64,000 bases of DNA from an uncultured Clostridia bacterium (GCA_944343275.1 CALVMH010000006.1:1-64000), one strand, 5' to 3'; positions 1-8,896 are shown, counted from the first letter of the stretch. Notes: generated from the letters alone by a model not told the origin. Numbers and translations: made by a program.

Positions 1-992
1 TAATTCCGATACTCGCCGGAGACGATCTCCTGCCACCAGGGTTTGTTGTCAAGGTACCAACGGATGGTCTTTTTGATGCCGTCCGCAAACTTCGTCTCGG
101 GCAGCCACCCGAGCTCCGTGTGGATCTTCGTCGGGTCGATCGCATACCGCATATCGTGCCCCTTCCGGTCCGTCACGAACGTGATGAGGCTCTCGGGCTT
201 GCCCAGCTCCTTGCAGATGAGCTTCACGATGTCGATGTTCTTCATCTCGTTGTGCCCGCCCACATTGTATACCTCCCCCACCCGTCCCTTGTGGATGATG
301 AGGTCGATCGCCTTGCAGTGGTCCTCCACATACAGCCAGTCCCGCACGTTCTCCCCCGTCCCGTACACGGGCAGCGGCTTGTCCGCAAGCGCGTTCGCGA
401 TCGTGAGCGGGATGAGTTTCTCGGGAAAATGATAGGGCCCGTAGTTGTTGGAACAGCGCGAAATGGTCACGGGAAGTCCATACGTTCTGTGATATGCGAG
501 CACAAGAAGATCCGCCCCCGCCTTGGAGGAGGAATAGGGGCTCGAGGTATGCAGCGGCGTCTCCTCCGTAAAGAAGAGGTCGGGCCTGTCGAGCGGCAGA
601 TCGCCGTACACTTCATCCGTCGAGACCTGATGATAGCGCCCGATGCCGTACTTGCGGCAAGCGTCCATCAGAACGGACGTGCCGATGATGTTGGTTTGAA
701 GAAAGACGGACGGGTCCTCGATGGAGCGGTCGACATGGCTCTCCGCCGCAAAGTTGACGACAATGTCGGGACGCTCCTCCTCGAAGAGTTTACAGACCGC
801 CTCCCGATCGCAGATGTCCGCCTTCACGAAGCGGAAGTTGGGGTTATCCATCACGCTCCGGAGCGTGGACAGATTGCCCGCATAGGTGAGCTTATCCAGA
901 CACACGACGCGGTAGTCGGGATACTTTTTGAGGATATGGAAGATAAAATTGCTGCCGATAAACCCCGCCCCGCCTGTTACGATGATCGTCAT
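1..992 (-). CDS. rfbB: dTDP-glucose 4,6-dehydratase, 3' end outside window
   Basis: Converts dTDP-glucose to dTDP-4-keto-6-deoxyglucose, the second step to dTDP-rhamnose. Read on the minus strand from ATG 992, the protein begins with a Rossmann motif TGGAGFIGS, continues through AAESHVDRS and STDEVYGD, and carries the catalytic SPYSSSK (YxxxK), all typical of RmlB. About 330 codons are present and the C-terminus runs off the window. A GAGGAG ribosome site lies 8 nt upstream and overlaps the stop of rfbA, so the two are translationally close. Being the last visible gene of the minus-strand glycan operon, it supplies activated deoxysugar to the upstream glycosyltransferases. Identification is secure. 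Confidence 0.96.
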   Translation of the reverse strand, partial: MTIIVTGGAGFIGSNFIFHILKKYPDYRVVCLDKLTYAGNLSTLRSVMDNPNFRFVKADICDREAVCKLFEEERPDIVVNFAAESHVDRSIEDPSVFLQTNIIGTSVLMDACRKYGIGRYHQVSTDEVYGDLPLDRPDLFFTEETPLHTSSPYSSSKAGADLLVLAYHRTYGLPVTISRCSNNYGPYHFPEKLIPLTIANALADKPLPVYGTGENVRDWLYVEDHCKAIDLIIHKGRVGEVYNVGGHNEMKNIDIVKLICKELGKPESLITFVTDRKGHDMRYAIDPTKIHTELGWLPETKFADGIKKTIRWYLDNKPWWQEIVSGEYRN

Positions 993-1006
993 TTGCGTTT
1001 CTCCTC

Positions 1007-1903
1007 TCAATATAACCCGTCCATGTATTTGCCGTCCAGAACGTCCTTCAGATACTGCCCGTAGCCGTTCTTGAGCATGGGCTCGCACAGCTTCAATGCC
1101 TGTTCTTTGGTGATCCATCCGTTGAGATAGGCGATCTCCTCGATGCAAGCAACCTTCCGCCGCTGATGCGTCTCCACCGCTTTGATGAAGTTGGTCGCGT
1201 CCACCATGCTCTCATGCGTGCCCGTATCCAGCCAGGTAAATCCCTGCCCTAAAATCTCGACATGCAGATTGCCATGCTCTAAATAGATGCGGTTGAGGTC
1301 GGTGATCTCCAGCTCCCCGCGCGAGGAGGGCTTTAAGTTCCCGGCGTATTCCACGACGTTGTTGTCGTAGAAATACAGCCCCGTTACGCAATAATTGCTC
1401 TTGGGATCCTTGGGCTTTTCCTCCAGAGAGACGGCTTTCCCGCTCTTATCGAACTCCACGATGCCGAAGCGCTCGGGATCGTCCACATAGTAGCCGAACA
1501 CCGTCGCGCCGTTCCCCTTCTCCGCGTTCTCCACGGCGGCACGCAGACGCTTTTTCAGCCCGTGTCCCGCGAAGATGTTGTCCCCCAGCACCATGGCGAC
1601 GGAGTCCTTCCCAATAAATTTTTCGCCGATGATGAACGCCTGGGCGAGCCCGTCCGGCGAGGGCTGCACGGCGTATTCAAAGTTGAGCCCCAGCGCGTGC
1701 CCGTTCCCCAGAAGTTCCTCGAACCGCGGCGTGTCCTGCGGCGTGGAGATGATGAGGATGTCACGGATCCCCGCGTTCATCAACACGGACAGCGGGTAGT
1801 AGATCATGGGCTTGTCATAGATGGGCAGAAGCTGTTTGCTCGTCACCCGCGTGAGCGGATACAGCCTCGTCCCCGATCCCCCTGCTAAAATAATGCCTTT
1901 CAT
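1007..1903 (-). CDS. rfbA: Glucose-1-phosphate thymidylyltransferase
   Basis: Makes dTDP-glucose from glucose-1-phosphate and dTTP, the first step of dTDP-rhamnose synthesis. The nucleotide-binding signature [11 protein letters not shown] is at residues 8-18, followed by [11 protein letters not shown] and a [11 protein letters not shown] motif; length (298 aa) matches RmlA. ATG 1903 was chosen because a GAGG site sits 9 nt upstream; a TTG five codons earlier is in frame but has no ribosome site. Followed directly by rfbB. Base composition returns to GC-rich here after the AT-rich genes upstream, suggesting that rfbAB belongs to an older or different layer of the locus. Confidence 0.97.
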   Translation of the reverse strand: MKGIILAGGSGTRLYPLTRVTSKQLLPIYDKPMIYYPLSVLMNAGIRDILIISTPQDTPRFEELLGNGHALGLNFEYAVQPSPDGLAQAFIIGEKFIGKDSVAMVLGDNIFAGHGLKKRLRAAVENAEKGNGATVFGYYVDDPERFGIVEFDKSGKAVSLEEKPKDPKSNYCVTGLYFYDNNVVEYAGNLKPSSRGELEITDLNRIYLEHGNLHVEILGQGFTWLDTGTHESMVDATNFIKAVETHQRRKVACIEEIAYLNGWITKEQALKLCEPMLKNGYGQYLKDVLDGKYMDGLY

Positions 1904-1937
1904 TGGTTTACGCCTCAAATCTTACGTATCTATATCT

Positions 1938-3317
1938 TTAGGATTCTTTTGTCCTCTTTAACTCTCGTTTAATTACATTGTAGTGCATCTTGAATCCTTT
2001 GAAATAAACGCCATAAACTTTTCCTTCCTTCACCGATCTTTTATAGCGACTGGAAGTTTTAATAAAATAAAATATAAATAAATAGAATAGAATACTTTCA
2101 AATCCCGGCAACGATGTAATAGTATACGTTACCCAATACGCCAATGCGATAAAAAATAATTGTCGGCTTTTAAATCTTTTCGGTATAATAAAAATGAAAT
2201 AAACTACCTGGAAGATGTATACCATCAAACCAACAAGTCCGAGTTGGGGCATTACTTGTAACCATATACTTTCACTTCCCAATAAGCGGCGTACAAGTTC
2301 ATTATTCATTACATCATGGAACCCGGGGCCCAAGCCGAAGAGCGGCGCCATAGACATTAACTCAAAAGCCGCTCCAAGTTGATCAAACCGCATCGCAATA
2401 CTACTGCCCCCCAAGGAACTTGCTGTTTCACTACTAAAGAAACTCTTCAGTAGAGTTGAAACCTGTTCCGGCAAAAATGGAACAATAATAATGATGCCGG
2501 CAAGTAATATACATATCGATGGCAAAAATTTTTTCGATCTAAAATTAATAACCGATAACACAGATATTATGAAGAAAAGTACCGGACTGCGAGAATTCGT
2601 CAACAAAATACATGGAATACAAAGAATCGCGGTTATCAACGGCATAACCATTTGATTGCCCTTTAGCGTCTTTTTTTGAATTAAAGCAAAAACAAATACC
2701 GAGTATATCGACCAATTGACGCCTGCGCCCATCGCATGTTCAAAGATAGAGTTTATACGATACCCACGCCCCGATGTTGCGGAATAAGTCCAATCGATCA
2801 ACTTATCGGCATTCGAATTCAATGTTGCCTCATACTCCGTCAACGGATTTCTTTTTATACAATACTCCACTATTCCATAGACACAAGAGAAGAAGATGAT
2901 CAACGTAATTATTTTAAAAATAAAAAAGAAATCATCTTTCGTCTCAAAAACCTGCCATGCCATCCAAATGATAATAATATTTTCTAAAATTTGTTTGACA
3001 ATATTTGACAATTCCGCACCAAATCCGGCAATGGAAAATATAGAAGAGATAATCAAAGCGCCTGCATACAGAGCAAACGGAAGAGCAAATGGAAATTTTA
3101 TGTGCGCAAACTGATATCTTCTCCCATACAAGAAGAATAAAAAAGCATAAATCAAAGTCATTGCCATTTCCAATGTCAACAATGGCAACCCTGGTGTTGA
3201 AATCAACGTTATATTTGTTACAAGGATCAACTTATAACAAAGATACAAGCTAAACCCTTTCTTGAAATTAAAAAGACTATATAGAATTATTGAAATCCCT
3301 ATAAAAGTAAATATCAT
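1938..3317 (-). CDS. O-antigen ligase/polymerase-like membrane protein (Wzy-like)
   Basis: A 459-aa protein with about ten or more hydrophobic segments spread over its length, including a central stretch with the motif NSRSPVLFF, which resembles the Wzy_C/O-antigen ligase family. Such proteins polymerise or ligate lipid-linked repeat units at the outer face of the membrane. In a locus with several glycosyltransferases and no other polymerase, repeat-unit polymerisation is the best guess. It overlaps the upstream GT2 by 4 nt (ATGA), indicating translational coupling. Strongly AT-rich. The family assignment rests on topology and context rather than on conserved catalytic residues. Confidence 0.75.
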   Translation of the reverse strand: MIFTFIGISIILYSLFNFKKGFSLYLCYKLILVTNITLISTPGLPLLTLEMAMTLIYAFLFFLYGRRYQFAHIKFPFALPFALYAGALIISSIFSIAGFGAELSNIVKQILENIIIIWMAWQVFETKDDFFFIFKIITLIIFFSCVYGIVEYCIKRNPLTEYEATLNSNADKLIDWTYSATSGRGYRINSIFEHAMGAGVNWSIYSVFVFALIQKKTLKGNQMVMPLITAILCIPCILLTNSRSPVLFFIISVLSVINFRSKKFLPSICILLAGIIIIVPFLPEQVSTLLKSFFSSETASSLGGSSIAMRFDQLGAAFELMSMAPLFGLGPGFHDVMNNELVRRLLGSESIWLQVMPQLGLVGLMVYIFQVVYFIFIIPKRFKSRQLFFIALAYWVTYTITSLPGFESILFYLFIFYFIKTSSRYKRSVKEGKVYGVYFKGFKMHYNVIKRELKRTKES

Positions 3318-4234
3318 CTTATCAAACCAAAAGCACAGAAAATATCTTTAATGATTTGTCGTTTCCTATAATAAATGTTATATCTATCAATAATCAGTTT
3401 GGGAACTACAAGTAAATTTTTATTTGTTAATAAGGAAAGACGCGCTTTTACCAAGTCGATCCTTTTATTAAGCAACGCAATTTTGTCATGAGTCGCCCCT
3501 GCATCTACGTCCATTTTCTTTAAAAAGCTTATCATGTGAGTCATGGAAGCAATTGCCAAAAAACAACTATTCACCCTTTCTTCCGCGCCCCTTTTCTTCC
3601 TGGACTCATTATTGCCATGAATCCTATGCAGTATTGTGGCGTCAGTTAGCATAGCTAAGGAACCAGTGATTTGCGCAGCTTGCCACAAAAACTCATCATG
3701 CGCCTGCCCTTCTGTGTAATATGGCTTTATTGCATCATAAAATGATCGCCTAAAAGCCATGGTGCATCCAGACACCTCCATTCTATAATGCGAACACCTC
3801 TTATCAATAACTATTTCATCAAAATCTCTGATTAAATCCCAGAAGACATACTCACCGCCATACCATAAATTTTCTCTTGATGCAACAACATTAATGTGAG
3901 AATTATTCTCCATAATCTCCTTTTGGAGCCTTACCTTATCAGGATGCCAAATATCATCTTGATCGCTAAAGAAAACGATTTCCCCGTTCGTCTTTTCTAC
4001 TCCATTAATAAAATTACTTTTCCATCCACAATTAAATTCATTGGTATATATCTTCCACGTTTTCTCCAAAGCGTTTAACCGAATAAAACGTTGAACGACC
4101 TCTACTGTTGCATCGGTTGATTTGTCATCTATGATAACAACCTCATCCAGGGGACACGATTGTTTTAAAATAGATTCCAGTTGTTGTTCTATATATTCTT
4201 GCCCGTTATAAGATGACATCAAAAGTGAAAGCAT
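3314..4234 (-). CDS. Glycosyltransferase family 2 (rhamnosyltransferase-like)
   Basis: A 306-aa GT-A enzyme expected to transfer a sugar from a nucleotide donor to a lipid-linked acceptor at the cytoplasmic membrane. The N-terminal MSSYNGQEYIEQQLES, the IDDKSTD nucleotide-binding motif (about residues 35-41) and DQDDIWHPDK at 91-100 are typical of the GT2 branch that includes many rhamnosyltransferases. That fits with rfbAB in the same operon, although the real donor is unknown. ATG 4234 has an AGAGG site 8 nt upstream. AT-rich like its neighbours. The C-terminal third is basic and has no clear membrane segment. Confidence 0.88.
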   Translation of the reverse strand: MLSLLMSSYNGQEYIEQQLESILKQSCPLDEVVIIDDKSTDATVEVVQRFIRLNALEKTWKIYTNEFNCGWKSNFINGVEKTNGEIVFFSDQDDIWHPDKVRLQKEIMENNSHINVVASRENLWYGGEYVFWDLIRDFDEIVIDKRCSHYRMEVSGCTMAFRRSFYDAIKPYYTEGQAHDEFLWQAAQITGSLAMLTDATILHRIHGNNESRKKRGAEERVNSCFLAIASMTHMISFLKKMDVDAGATHDKIALLNKRIDLVKARLSLLTNKNLLVVPKLIIDRYNIYYRKRQIIKDIFCAFGLIR

Positions 4235-4270
4235 ATAAAACGCCTCTCAAATAAATATAATCATTAGAAT

Positions 4271-5263
4271 TTATATTTCAAAAGGAAACTTTTTTCGTCG
4301 TTCTTTGATTCGAATTACAATTTTTTCTTTTTTATGCTTGATTCTGAAAAAATAATATCGAAGCCTTGCTTTTATTTCTTCAAAAAATGAAGAATGATTA
4401 TATTCTTTAATTAGTTCTTTCGTCACATCTGTTTTCGTTTTTTCGAAACAACCTTTAGGAGTAATATAGAATGACTTACATGAATCTAAATTATCTATAT
4501 GCGATTGCAAATTACGCTTCTGAAAATGTAAATAATTAAATTCATCTACAACAATTTTTCCATTGCATATCGCAGCACGATATACTTTTCCATTTTCCCA
4601 ATAAAAAATTTGATTTTTATAATTCATTGCAAGCTTATCGCGCTCTGATTCGCTTGAAAATGATATGAAAAATTTTGAATGCCATGGCAAAATATCTGCG
4701 CAAGCATGGGGAAAATATGTTAGTACATTTAAACTATTATATTTTACTTGAATACCTTTTCCTTCATCAAAGATACAATTTGCATTTGTCGAAAACACAT
4801 CTTTATATGACATTCCTCCGTCAAGCATGAATCTTCTATTATTTTCAAATGTATTCTTGTATAATGTTAAGTGACCGTAGCAATACAACTTGTCATATTT
4901 GTTGATGTCATTTGGAAGAAATTTAACGACATCACCAAAAATCATATCAATATCGCAATGTCCCCAAAAATCATAGCGTCCTAATTTGTCCTCAAAAATA
5001 TAACCGTATGCAGGTTTATAGTCACATAGTTTGTAAGGCTTGTCCAATGCGATATTAAAATCAAATTTTTCCTGAATTTTATTTCTGATCTCTCCAAAAG
5101 AACAATTTTTAACAAATAAATTATCCGGACAATCAGAAATAATTTGATCAGTATAAAGTAATATATCAACCTGAGGATTATACTTTATTGACAACTTAAA
5201 TAGGTTGAAATAATCTGGAAGCTTCCCAAAATATAATATAATTAATGCAATTTTCGCACTCAT
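4271..5263 (-). CDS. DUF6625-like putative glycosyltransferase
   Basis: About 330 aa, starting KIALIILYFGKLPDYFNLF, which resembles the DUF6625 family found in polysaccharide clusters. A FWGHCDIDMIFGD segment holds a DxD (D104, D106 from the proposed start) that could bind a metal-nucleotide sugar, so a GT-A-like transferase is plausible but unproven. In-frame ATGs exist at 5281, 5278 and 5263. I prefer 5263 because the first codons of the longer forms fall in sequence derived from a decayed copy of another gene (see 5272-5465), and the conserved start of the protein follows 5263. No good ribosome site is visible for any of them. Very AT-rich. Confidence 0.7.
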   Translation of the reverse strand: MSAKIALIILYFGKLPDYFNLFKLSIKYNPQVDILLYTDQIISDCPDNLFVKNCSFGEIRNKIQEKFDFNIALDKPYKLCDYKPAYGYIFEDKLGRYDFWGHCDIDMIFGDVVKFLPNDINKYDKLYCYGHLTLYKNTFENNRRFMLDGGMSYKDVFSTNANCIFDEGKGIQVKYNSLNVLTYFPHACADILPWHSKFFISFSSESERDKLAMNYKNQIFYWENGKVYRAAICNGKIVVDEFNYLHFQKRNLQSHIDNLDSCKSFYITPKGCFEKTKTDVTKELIKEYNHSSFFEEIKARLRYYFFRIKHKKEKIVIRIKERRKKFPFEI

Positions 5264-5271
5264 CTCATTCA

Positions 5272-5465
5272 CATCCATCATATATTTTTAAATCCGACTG
5301 CATCGGTCGTTTCTTAGAAGAGCGCTGTTTACAGTTCTCTTCGGACAAGCTGTTATTTATCACGAAATACCGTCCAAAGGCGAAAAGTTTATCATGATCT
5401 TCCTTCGTCATCTTCCCGTCCCAAATAATACGCACTTTCAATTCATATATGCTATTCTTCTTTGC
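5272..5465 (-). pseudogene. Chimeric gene relic: tail of a radical SAM protein fused to head of a serine acetyltransferase
   Basis: Minus-strand reading from about 5465 gives NSIYELKVRIIWDGKMTKED...NNSLSEENCKQRSS, which parallels MYELKVVRDYRDGKVTKEEL...NDGLSDESRKQLSS at the C-terminus of the radical SAM gene at 7012-8187. It then passes directly into KRPMQSDLKIYDG, which parallels KRLIQSDFKRYYG at the start of the frameshifted acetyltransferase gene (7008). A stretch of about 20 codons that separates these two pieces in the intact arrangement is missing. The relic lacks any start of its own and ends where the DUF6625-like gene begins. It is a diverged, partly deleted duplicate of the 6957-7205 junction. 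Confidence 0.85.
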
Positions 5466-5479
5466 CCATTTTATATTTC

Positions 5480-6412
5480 TTATCCATTATTCTGCGAAGA
5501 ATATTTACTAAATGTTTTTTTCCACTTTCCATACAATATCATCGCAGGACAGAAAAAAACTATATACAAAATACGGTTTTTGACATGGAGTTTCCGGAAC
5601 AGATCTTTCTGCCGATAATTTGCGAATTTTCCGTAAATGATATATTTAAGTATCTCTTTAACCTTGTATCTGAAATTAACGTTAGTCTGTAAAAAAATCT
5701 CTGCGCACGCCACGCAACCTTTCGGAGAACATATATTGAGACGGCGACGATTTTTTGTCAATCCATCATCGTAATAGTCCGACAAGTAAATAATATCATT
5801 ATAAAACCGAAGCTTGTACTTGTTCGCCATGCTTATCCAAACGATATCTTCGCCCAGAAACTTTTCGCCAGGGAACTCGGGAAACGGATATTCTCTCAAG
5901 CAATGTGTAAACCACACTTCCGCCATATCGCCTGCCAAGTTGCGATTGATACGGCAATCCACAAATGATTCTTTCCAATCGTTCTGCGGAAGCGTGCCGC
6001 ATGACAGGCGCCCCTCCCCACTGCTTTTGCCACGCATAAAACTAAACCCACACAAATCGGGTTCATCGCGATACAGGGCATACTTTTCTTCAATTAGTGA
6101 GATAGCATTTTCTGTCAATGTATCATCGCTATCTACGATGAATGTAAGCGGGGTTTCTATCAATGGATACGCAAAATTTAGCGCTGTATGCTTACCGCCA
6201 TTCTCTTTTTTTTGATATTGCACAGGAAATGGGCTATCCGTTTCCCATTCGCTGATCACTGTTTCTGTTCCGTCGGTACTCCCATCGTCCACGATCAGCC
6301 AAATAAAATTTTTATTCGTCTGCTCCACTAGAGACTGATACAACTGCTGTAATTTATCTTTTCTGTTATACGTCGGGGTCAGAATCGTTACAATAGGCGA
6401 ATTCAAAATCAT
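5480..6412 (-). CDS. Glycosyltransferase family 2
   Basis: A 310-aa GT2 enzyme. TILTPTYNRKDKL opens the protein, VDDGSTD is at residues 41-47 and the metal-binding DSDD at 94-97; HxGEDIVW-like GEDIVWI follows around residue 190, as in cytoplasmic GT2 enzymes that extend surface glycans. The donor cannot be read from sequence. ATG 6412 has GGGAGG 4 nt upstream. That ribosome site lies in a 29-bp copy of the radical SAM gene tail (6414-6442). The gene is followed by the chimeric relic at 5272-5465. AT-rich, consistent with acquisition as a cassette. Confidence 0.88.
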   Translation of the reverse strand: MILNSPIVTILTPTYNRKDKLQQLYQSLVEQTNKNFIWLIVDDGSTDGTETVISEWETDSPFPVQYQKKENGGKHTALNFAYPLIETPLTFIVDSDDTLTENAISLIEEKYALYRDEPDLCGFSFMRGKSSGEGRLSCGTLPQNDWKESFVDCRINRNLAGDMAEVWFTHCLREYPFPEFPGEKFLGEDIVWISMANKYKLRFYNDIIYLSDYYDDGLTKNRRRLNICSPKGCVACAEIFLQTNVNFRYKVKEILKYIIYGKFANYRQKDLFRKLHVKNRILYIVFFCPAMILYGKWKKTFSKYSSQNNG

Positions 6413-6413
6413 T

Positions 6414-6442
6414 TATCCTCCCATCTGTCCTTTGATGTCTTC
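6414..6442 (-). repeat. Short copy of the radical SAM gene 3' end carrying a ribosome site
   Basis: On the minus strand this stretch reads GAAGACATCAAAGG then ACAGATGGGAGGATAA, nearly identical to the end of the radical SAM gene (GAAGACATCAAAGG then TCAGATGGGAGAGTGA at 7012-7041). It sits immediately after the stop codon of the acetyltransferase-like gene and supplies GGGAGG for the next gene at 6412, just as the original supplies the site for the gene starting at 7008. Confidence 0.8.
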
Positions 6443-6443
6443 T

Positions 6444-7008
6444 TTAAACCAAATTGTGACAATATCCATCCGTAGCGGCGGGGCAGTTATCGATTATCTT
6501 ACCCGGATTTCCGATTACGATACTATTGCTTGGCACGTCAAAATTCACATAGGCATTTGGCGCGATCAGAACATTATTTCCTATTGTAATTTTGCCGACA
6601 ACCACGGCATTCGTTCCTATCCAAACGCGATCGCCTATCGTAGGCGCGCCTTTGCGCTTGCCACGATTTTCCATGCCTATCGTAACTCCCGTCGCTATAT
6701 TACAATTACGCCCTATTTTAGCCTCGGTGTTTATAATGATAGGGCCGTTATGCCCGATAAAAAATCCTTCACCTATTTCCGTCTTTGCGGGAATATGGAA
6801 AGCGTATTTTTTATCCAGCAATTTTAATCGATATGTGTAGTACAGATACAGCAATTTATTATGATTTGAGTAGTAATTTGCCTTCCGATATACAACAATA
6901 CACTTAAGACTATGATTGAGAAGATGCCACATAAAGTGACACCCCCCCCCGCTCACCATAATATCTTTTAAAATCCGATTGTATCAGCCGTTTTAAATCT
7001 TTTTTCAT
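6444..7008 (-). pseudogene. Serine acetyltransferase-like O-acetyltransferase, frameshifted at a G9 tract
   Basis: ATG 7008 starts 3 nt after the radical SAM stop and is preceded by GGAGAGTGAGGG. It reads MKKDLKRLIQSDFKRYYGERGG, the normal N-terminus of this left-handed beta-helix family. A run of nine G (minus strand, 6942-6950) then throws it out of frame into about 40 unrelated codons and a stop. The other frame, resuming as CHFMWHLLNHSLKCIVVYRK, carries the rest: hexapeptide repeats with IGHNGPIIIN, GVTIG, VWIGTNAVVVG and NSIVIGNPGKII, ending at 6444. Removing one G restores a single ORF of about 187 codons. The product would O-acetylate a sugar or serine-like acceptor. Either a slipped-strand switch, a real mutation, or a sequencing error. 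Confidence 0.85.
6942..6950 (-). repeat. G9 homopolymer at the frameshift site
   Basis: Nine consecutive C on the plus strand (G on the coding strand) inside an otherwise AT-rich gene. Eight G would join the N-terminal frame starting at 7008 with the catalytic frame; nine leave it broken. A tract of this length can slip during replication. Confidence 0.85.
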
Positions 7009-7011
7009 CCC

Positions 7012-8187
7012 TCACTCTCCCATCTGACCTTTGATGTCTTCCTCGACGATCTGCTCGCCGGACTTGGAAGAGAGCTGTTTGCGGCTTTCATCGGACAAGC
7101 CGTCGTTGATCACGGCATTCAGGTCGCAGGTGGAAAGTTTATCGAGCTCCTCTTTCGTCACCTTCCCGTCCCGATAATCACGCACGACTTTCAGTTCATA
7201 CATACTGTACTTCTTCTTTTTGAAAAACCGCAGGAATTTGTGCACAAACACCCACCACAACGGTTTCCAGATGTATTTGTGCATGGCGGGCGAAACAGAG
7301 CCGATCATCCAGCAGTTTCTGTCGCAGCAGCGCACCTTGGCACGCACCTTCTCCGCCTTGGGACTGTTCCAGAGTTCGTCCCACGTCTGCGTATTGAGGT
7401 TGCCCATGACCTCCTTATCCTTTGTTCCGTTACAGGGCATGACGTCGCCGTAAGGATCGATAAAGAAGGTATCAAAACTCATATCGCACGGAAGAAGCCG
7501 CTTCTGTCCGTAAATATAATTGATAAGACCGTGATTGAAATAGGCACGGAACCACTTTTTGGGGCTGTTGGAATTGAGAAGCTGATTGATGAGATCCTCA
7601 AAATTTTGTGCGACCATCGGGCGGTCATGAATGATATTTTTTGCCTCAACAAAATAGAAGCTGTTATGCAGGGACGCCGTGGCGAATTCCATGTGCATCT
7701 GGTTGGACAAAAGATACAGCGGGACCAGATCGGGCGCGTTCTTGTCCTGGACCGTCATACCGAAGCCGACATCCTTCATTCCCATGTCAACAAGCGTTTT
7801 CAACGTCGTATATCCACGGTTGAATCCGTCCTGCAAGCCGCGGATCTCATTGTTAGTCTGCTCCAACCCCTCGATCGAGATGCGGATCCCGATCTGCGGA
7901 AACTCTTTGCACAAGTCAACAATGCGATCGGTGAAAAAGCCGTTGGTGGAAATGACGATGCGGTCGCTCTTTTTATAGAGCTCACGGACGATCTCTTTGA
8001 GATCCTGACGGATGAAGGGCTCTCCGCCCGTGATATTGGTAAAGTACATCCGCGGGAGCTTCTTGATCGTTTCGACCGACAACTCTTCCTCGGGTTTGGA
8101 AGGCGCTTTATAGCGGTTGCACATCGTGCACCGCGCGTTACAACGATACGTTACAATGACTGTTCCGTTGAGTTTCTTTTCTTTCAT
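7012..8187 (-). CDS. Radical SAM/SPASM domain protein
   Basis: A 391-aa protein with the radical SAM cluster motif CNARCTMC (C16, C20, C23), the GGEP motif (ITGGEPFIRQD) and a C-terminal SPASM-like region with LLPCDMSFDT, DVMPCNGTKD, and RCCDRNCWM that can bind auxiliary iron-sulfur clusters. Members embedded in glycan or peptide clusters modify peptides or sugars by radical chemistry; the substrate here is unknown and no precursor peptide is evident. The last ~50 residues form a charged tail (YELKVVRDYRDGKVTKEEL...). That tail has been copied at least twice elsewhere in the locus. Less AT-rich than its neighbours. Its stop is adjacent to the next start and provides the ribosome site. Confidence 0.9.
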   Translation of the reverse strand: MKEKKLNGTVIVTYRCNARCTMCNRYKAPSKPEEELSVETIKKLPRMYFTNITGGEPFIRQDLKEIVRELYKKSDRIVISTNGFFTDRIVDLCKEFPQIGIRISIEGLEQTNNEIRGLQDGFNRGYTTLKTLVDMGMKDVGFGMTVQDKNAPDLVPLYLLSNQMHMEFATASLHNSFYFVEAKNIIHDRPMVAQNFEDLINQLLNSNSPKKWFRAYFNHGLINYIYGQKRLLPCDMSFDTFFIDPYGDVMPCNGTKDKEVMGNLNTQTWDELWNSPKAEKVRAKVRCCDRNCWMIGSVSPAMHKYIWKPLWWVFVHKFLRFFKKKKYSMYELKVVRDYRDGKVTKEELDKLSTCDLNAVINDGLSDESRKQLSSKSGEQIVEEDIKGQMGE

Positions 8188-8188
8188 A

Positions 8189-8896
8189 TTAGCCCTCTTT
8201 CCTCATTTTAATTATTTTCGCAGGGATCCCTCCGACAATAGCGTAATCTGGGACATCTCTCGTTACAACCGCGCCTGCTCCAATTATACAATGCTTTCCA
8301 ATGTGAACTCCATCGAGAATTGTTACCCCCGAGCCTATCCAACAATCTTCTTCAACCACAACTCCTTTACGCGTCGCTCCCTGTAATCTTATTGGCGTTT
8401 CAGTATCGGTAAAATTATGATTTTCAGAATGTATTCTCACATTAGGGCCAAAAATACAGTTCTTCCCTATCCGTATCTCTCCTCTAACCGCTATAAACGC
8501 ATTTGCCGCAATTCCAACGCCATCCTCAATGATAAGCTTCTCTCCAAGCTCACGAATCACCCCTGTGCATTCGATAATACAGTTTCTCCCAAGAGATACA
8601 TTGTTTCCAAACTCTATACCTCCACGGGAAAGCGCATCAATATATGTGTAATCTCCTATTGTCACTCCTCTCCCACAGGAGATCTTTTTCTTACATTTGA
8701 TTTTAACTTTCTTTCCTATAAATACTCGCTTCCCTTTATATCCTTTCTTAAAGGATAACTTTACAAAGAAACCACGAACAAGTTGAACAAATTTAGTCAA
8801 GCAAAGACTAATTAAATATGCTGATGGAATATTTTTATCCATCTTATAAGGTTCGCCTTTAATTTTCGATATGACTTTATTGATGATCTTACGCAT
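8189..8896 (-). CDS. Acyltransferase, left-handed beta-helix family (WcaF/NeuD-like)
   Basis: A 235-aa hexapeptide-repeat enzyme. After a basic N-terminus of about 60 residues come isoleucine-rich repeats (VTIGDYTYID, NNVSLGRNCIIE, GVGIAANAFIAV, KNCIFGPNVRIH) and the acetyl-CoA binding/catalytic region SENHNFTDTE with its histidine, then EDCWIGSGVTIL and the classic end DVPDYAIVGGIPAKII. It probably O-acetylates a sugar of the repeat unit in the cytoplasm. It overlaps the upstream GT4 by 8 nt and ends 1 nt before the radical SAM start, so it is embedded in the operon. Confidence 0.88.
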   Translation of the reverse strand: MRKIINKVISKIKGEPYKMDKNIPSAYLISLCLTKFVQLVRGFFVKLSFKKGYKGKRVFIGKKVKIKCKKKISCGRGVTIGDYTYIDALSRGGIEFGNNVSLGRNCIIECTGVIRELGEKLIIEDGVGIAANAFIAVRGEIRIGKNCIFGPNVRIHSENHNFTDTETPIRLQGATRKGVVVEEDCWIGSGVTILDGVHIGKHCIIGAGAVVTRDVPDYAIVGGIPAKIIKMRKEG

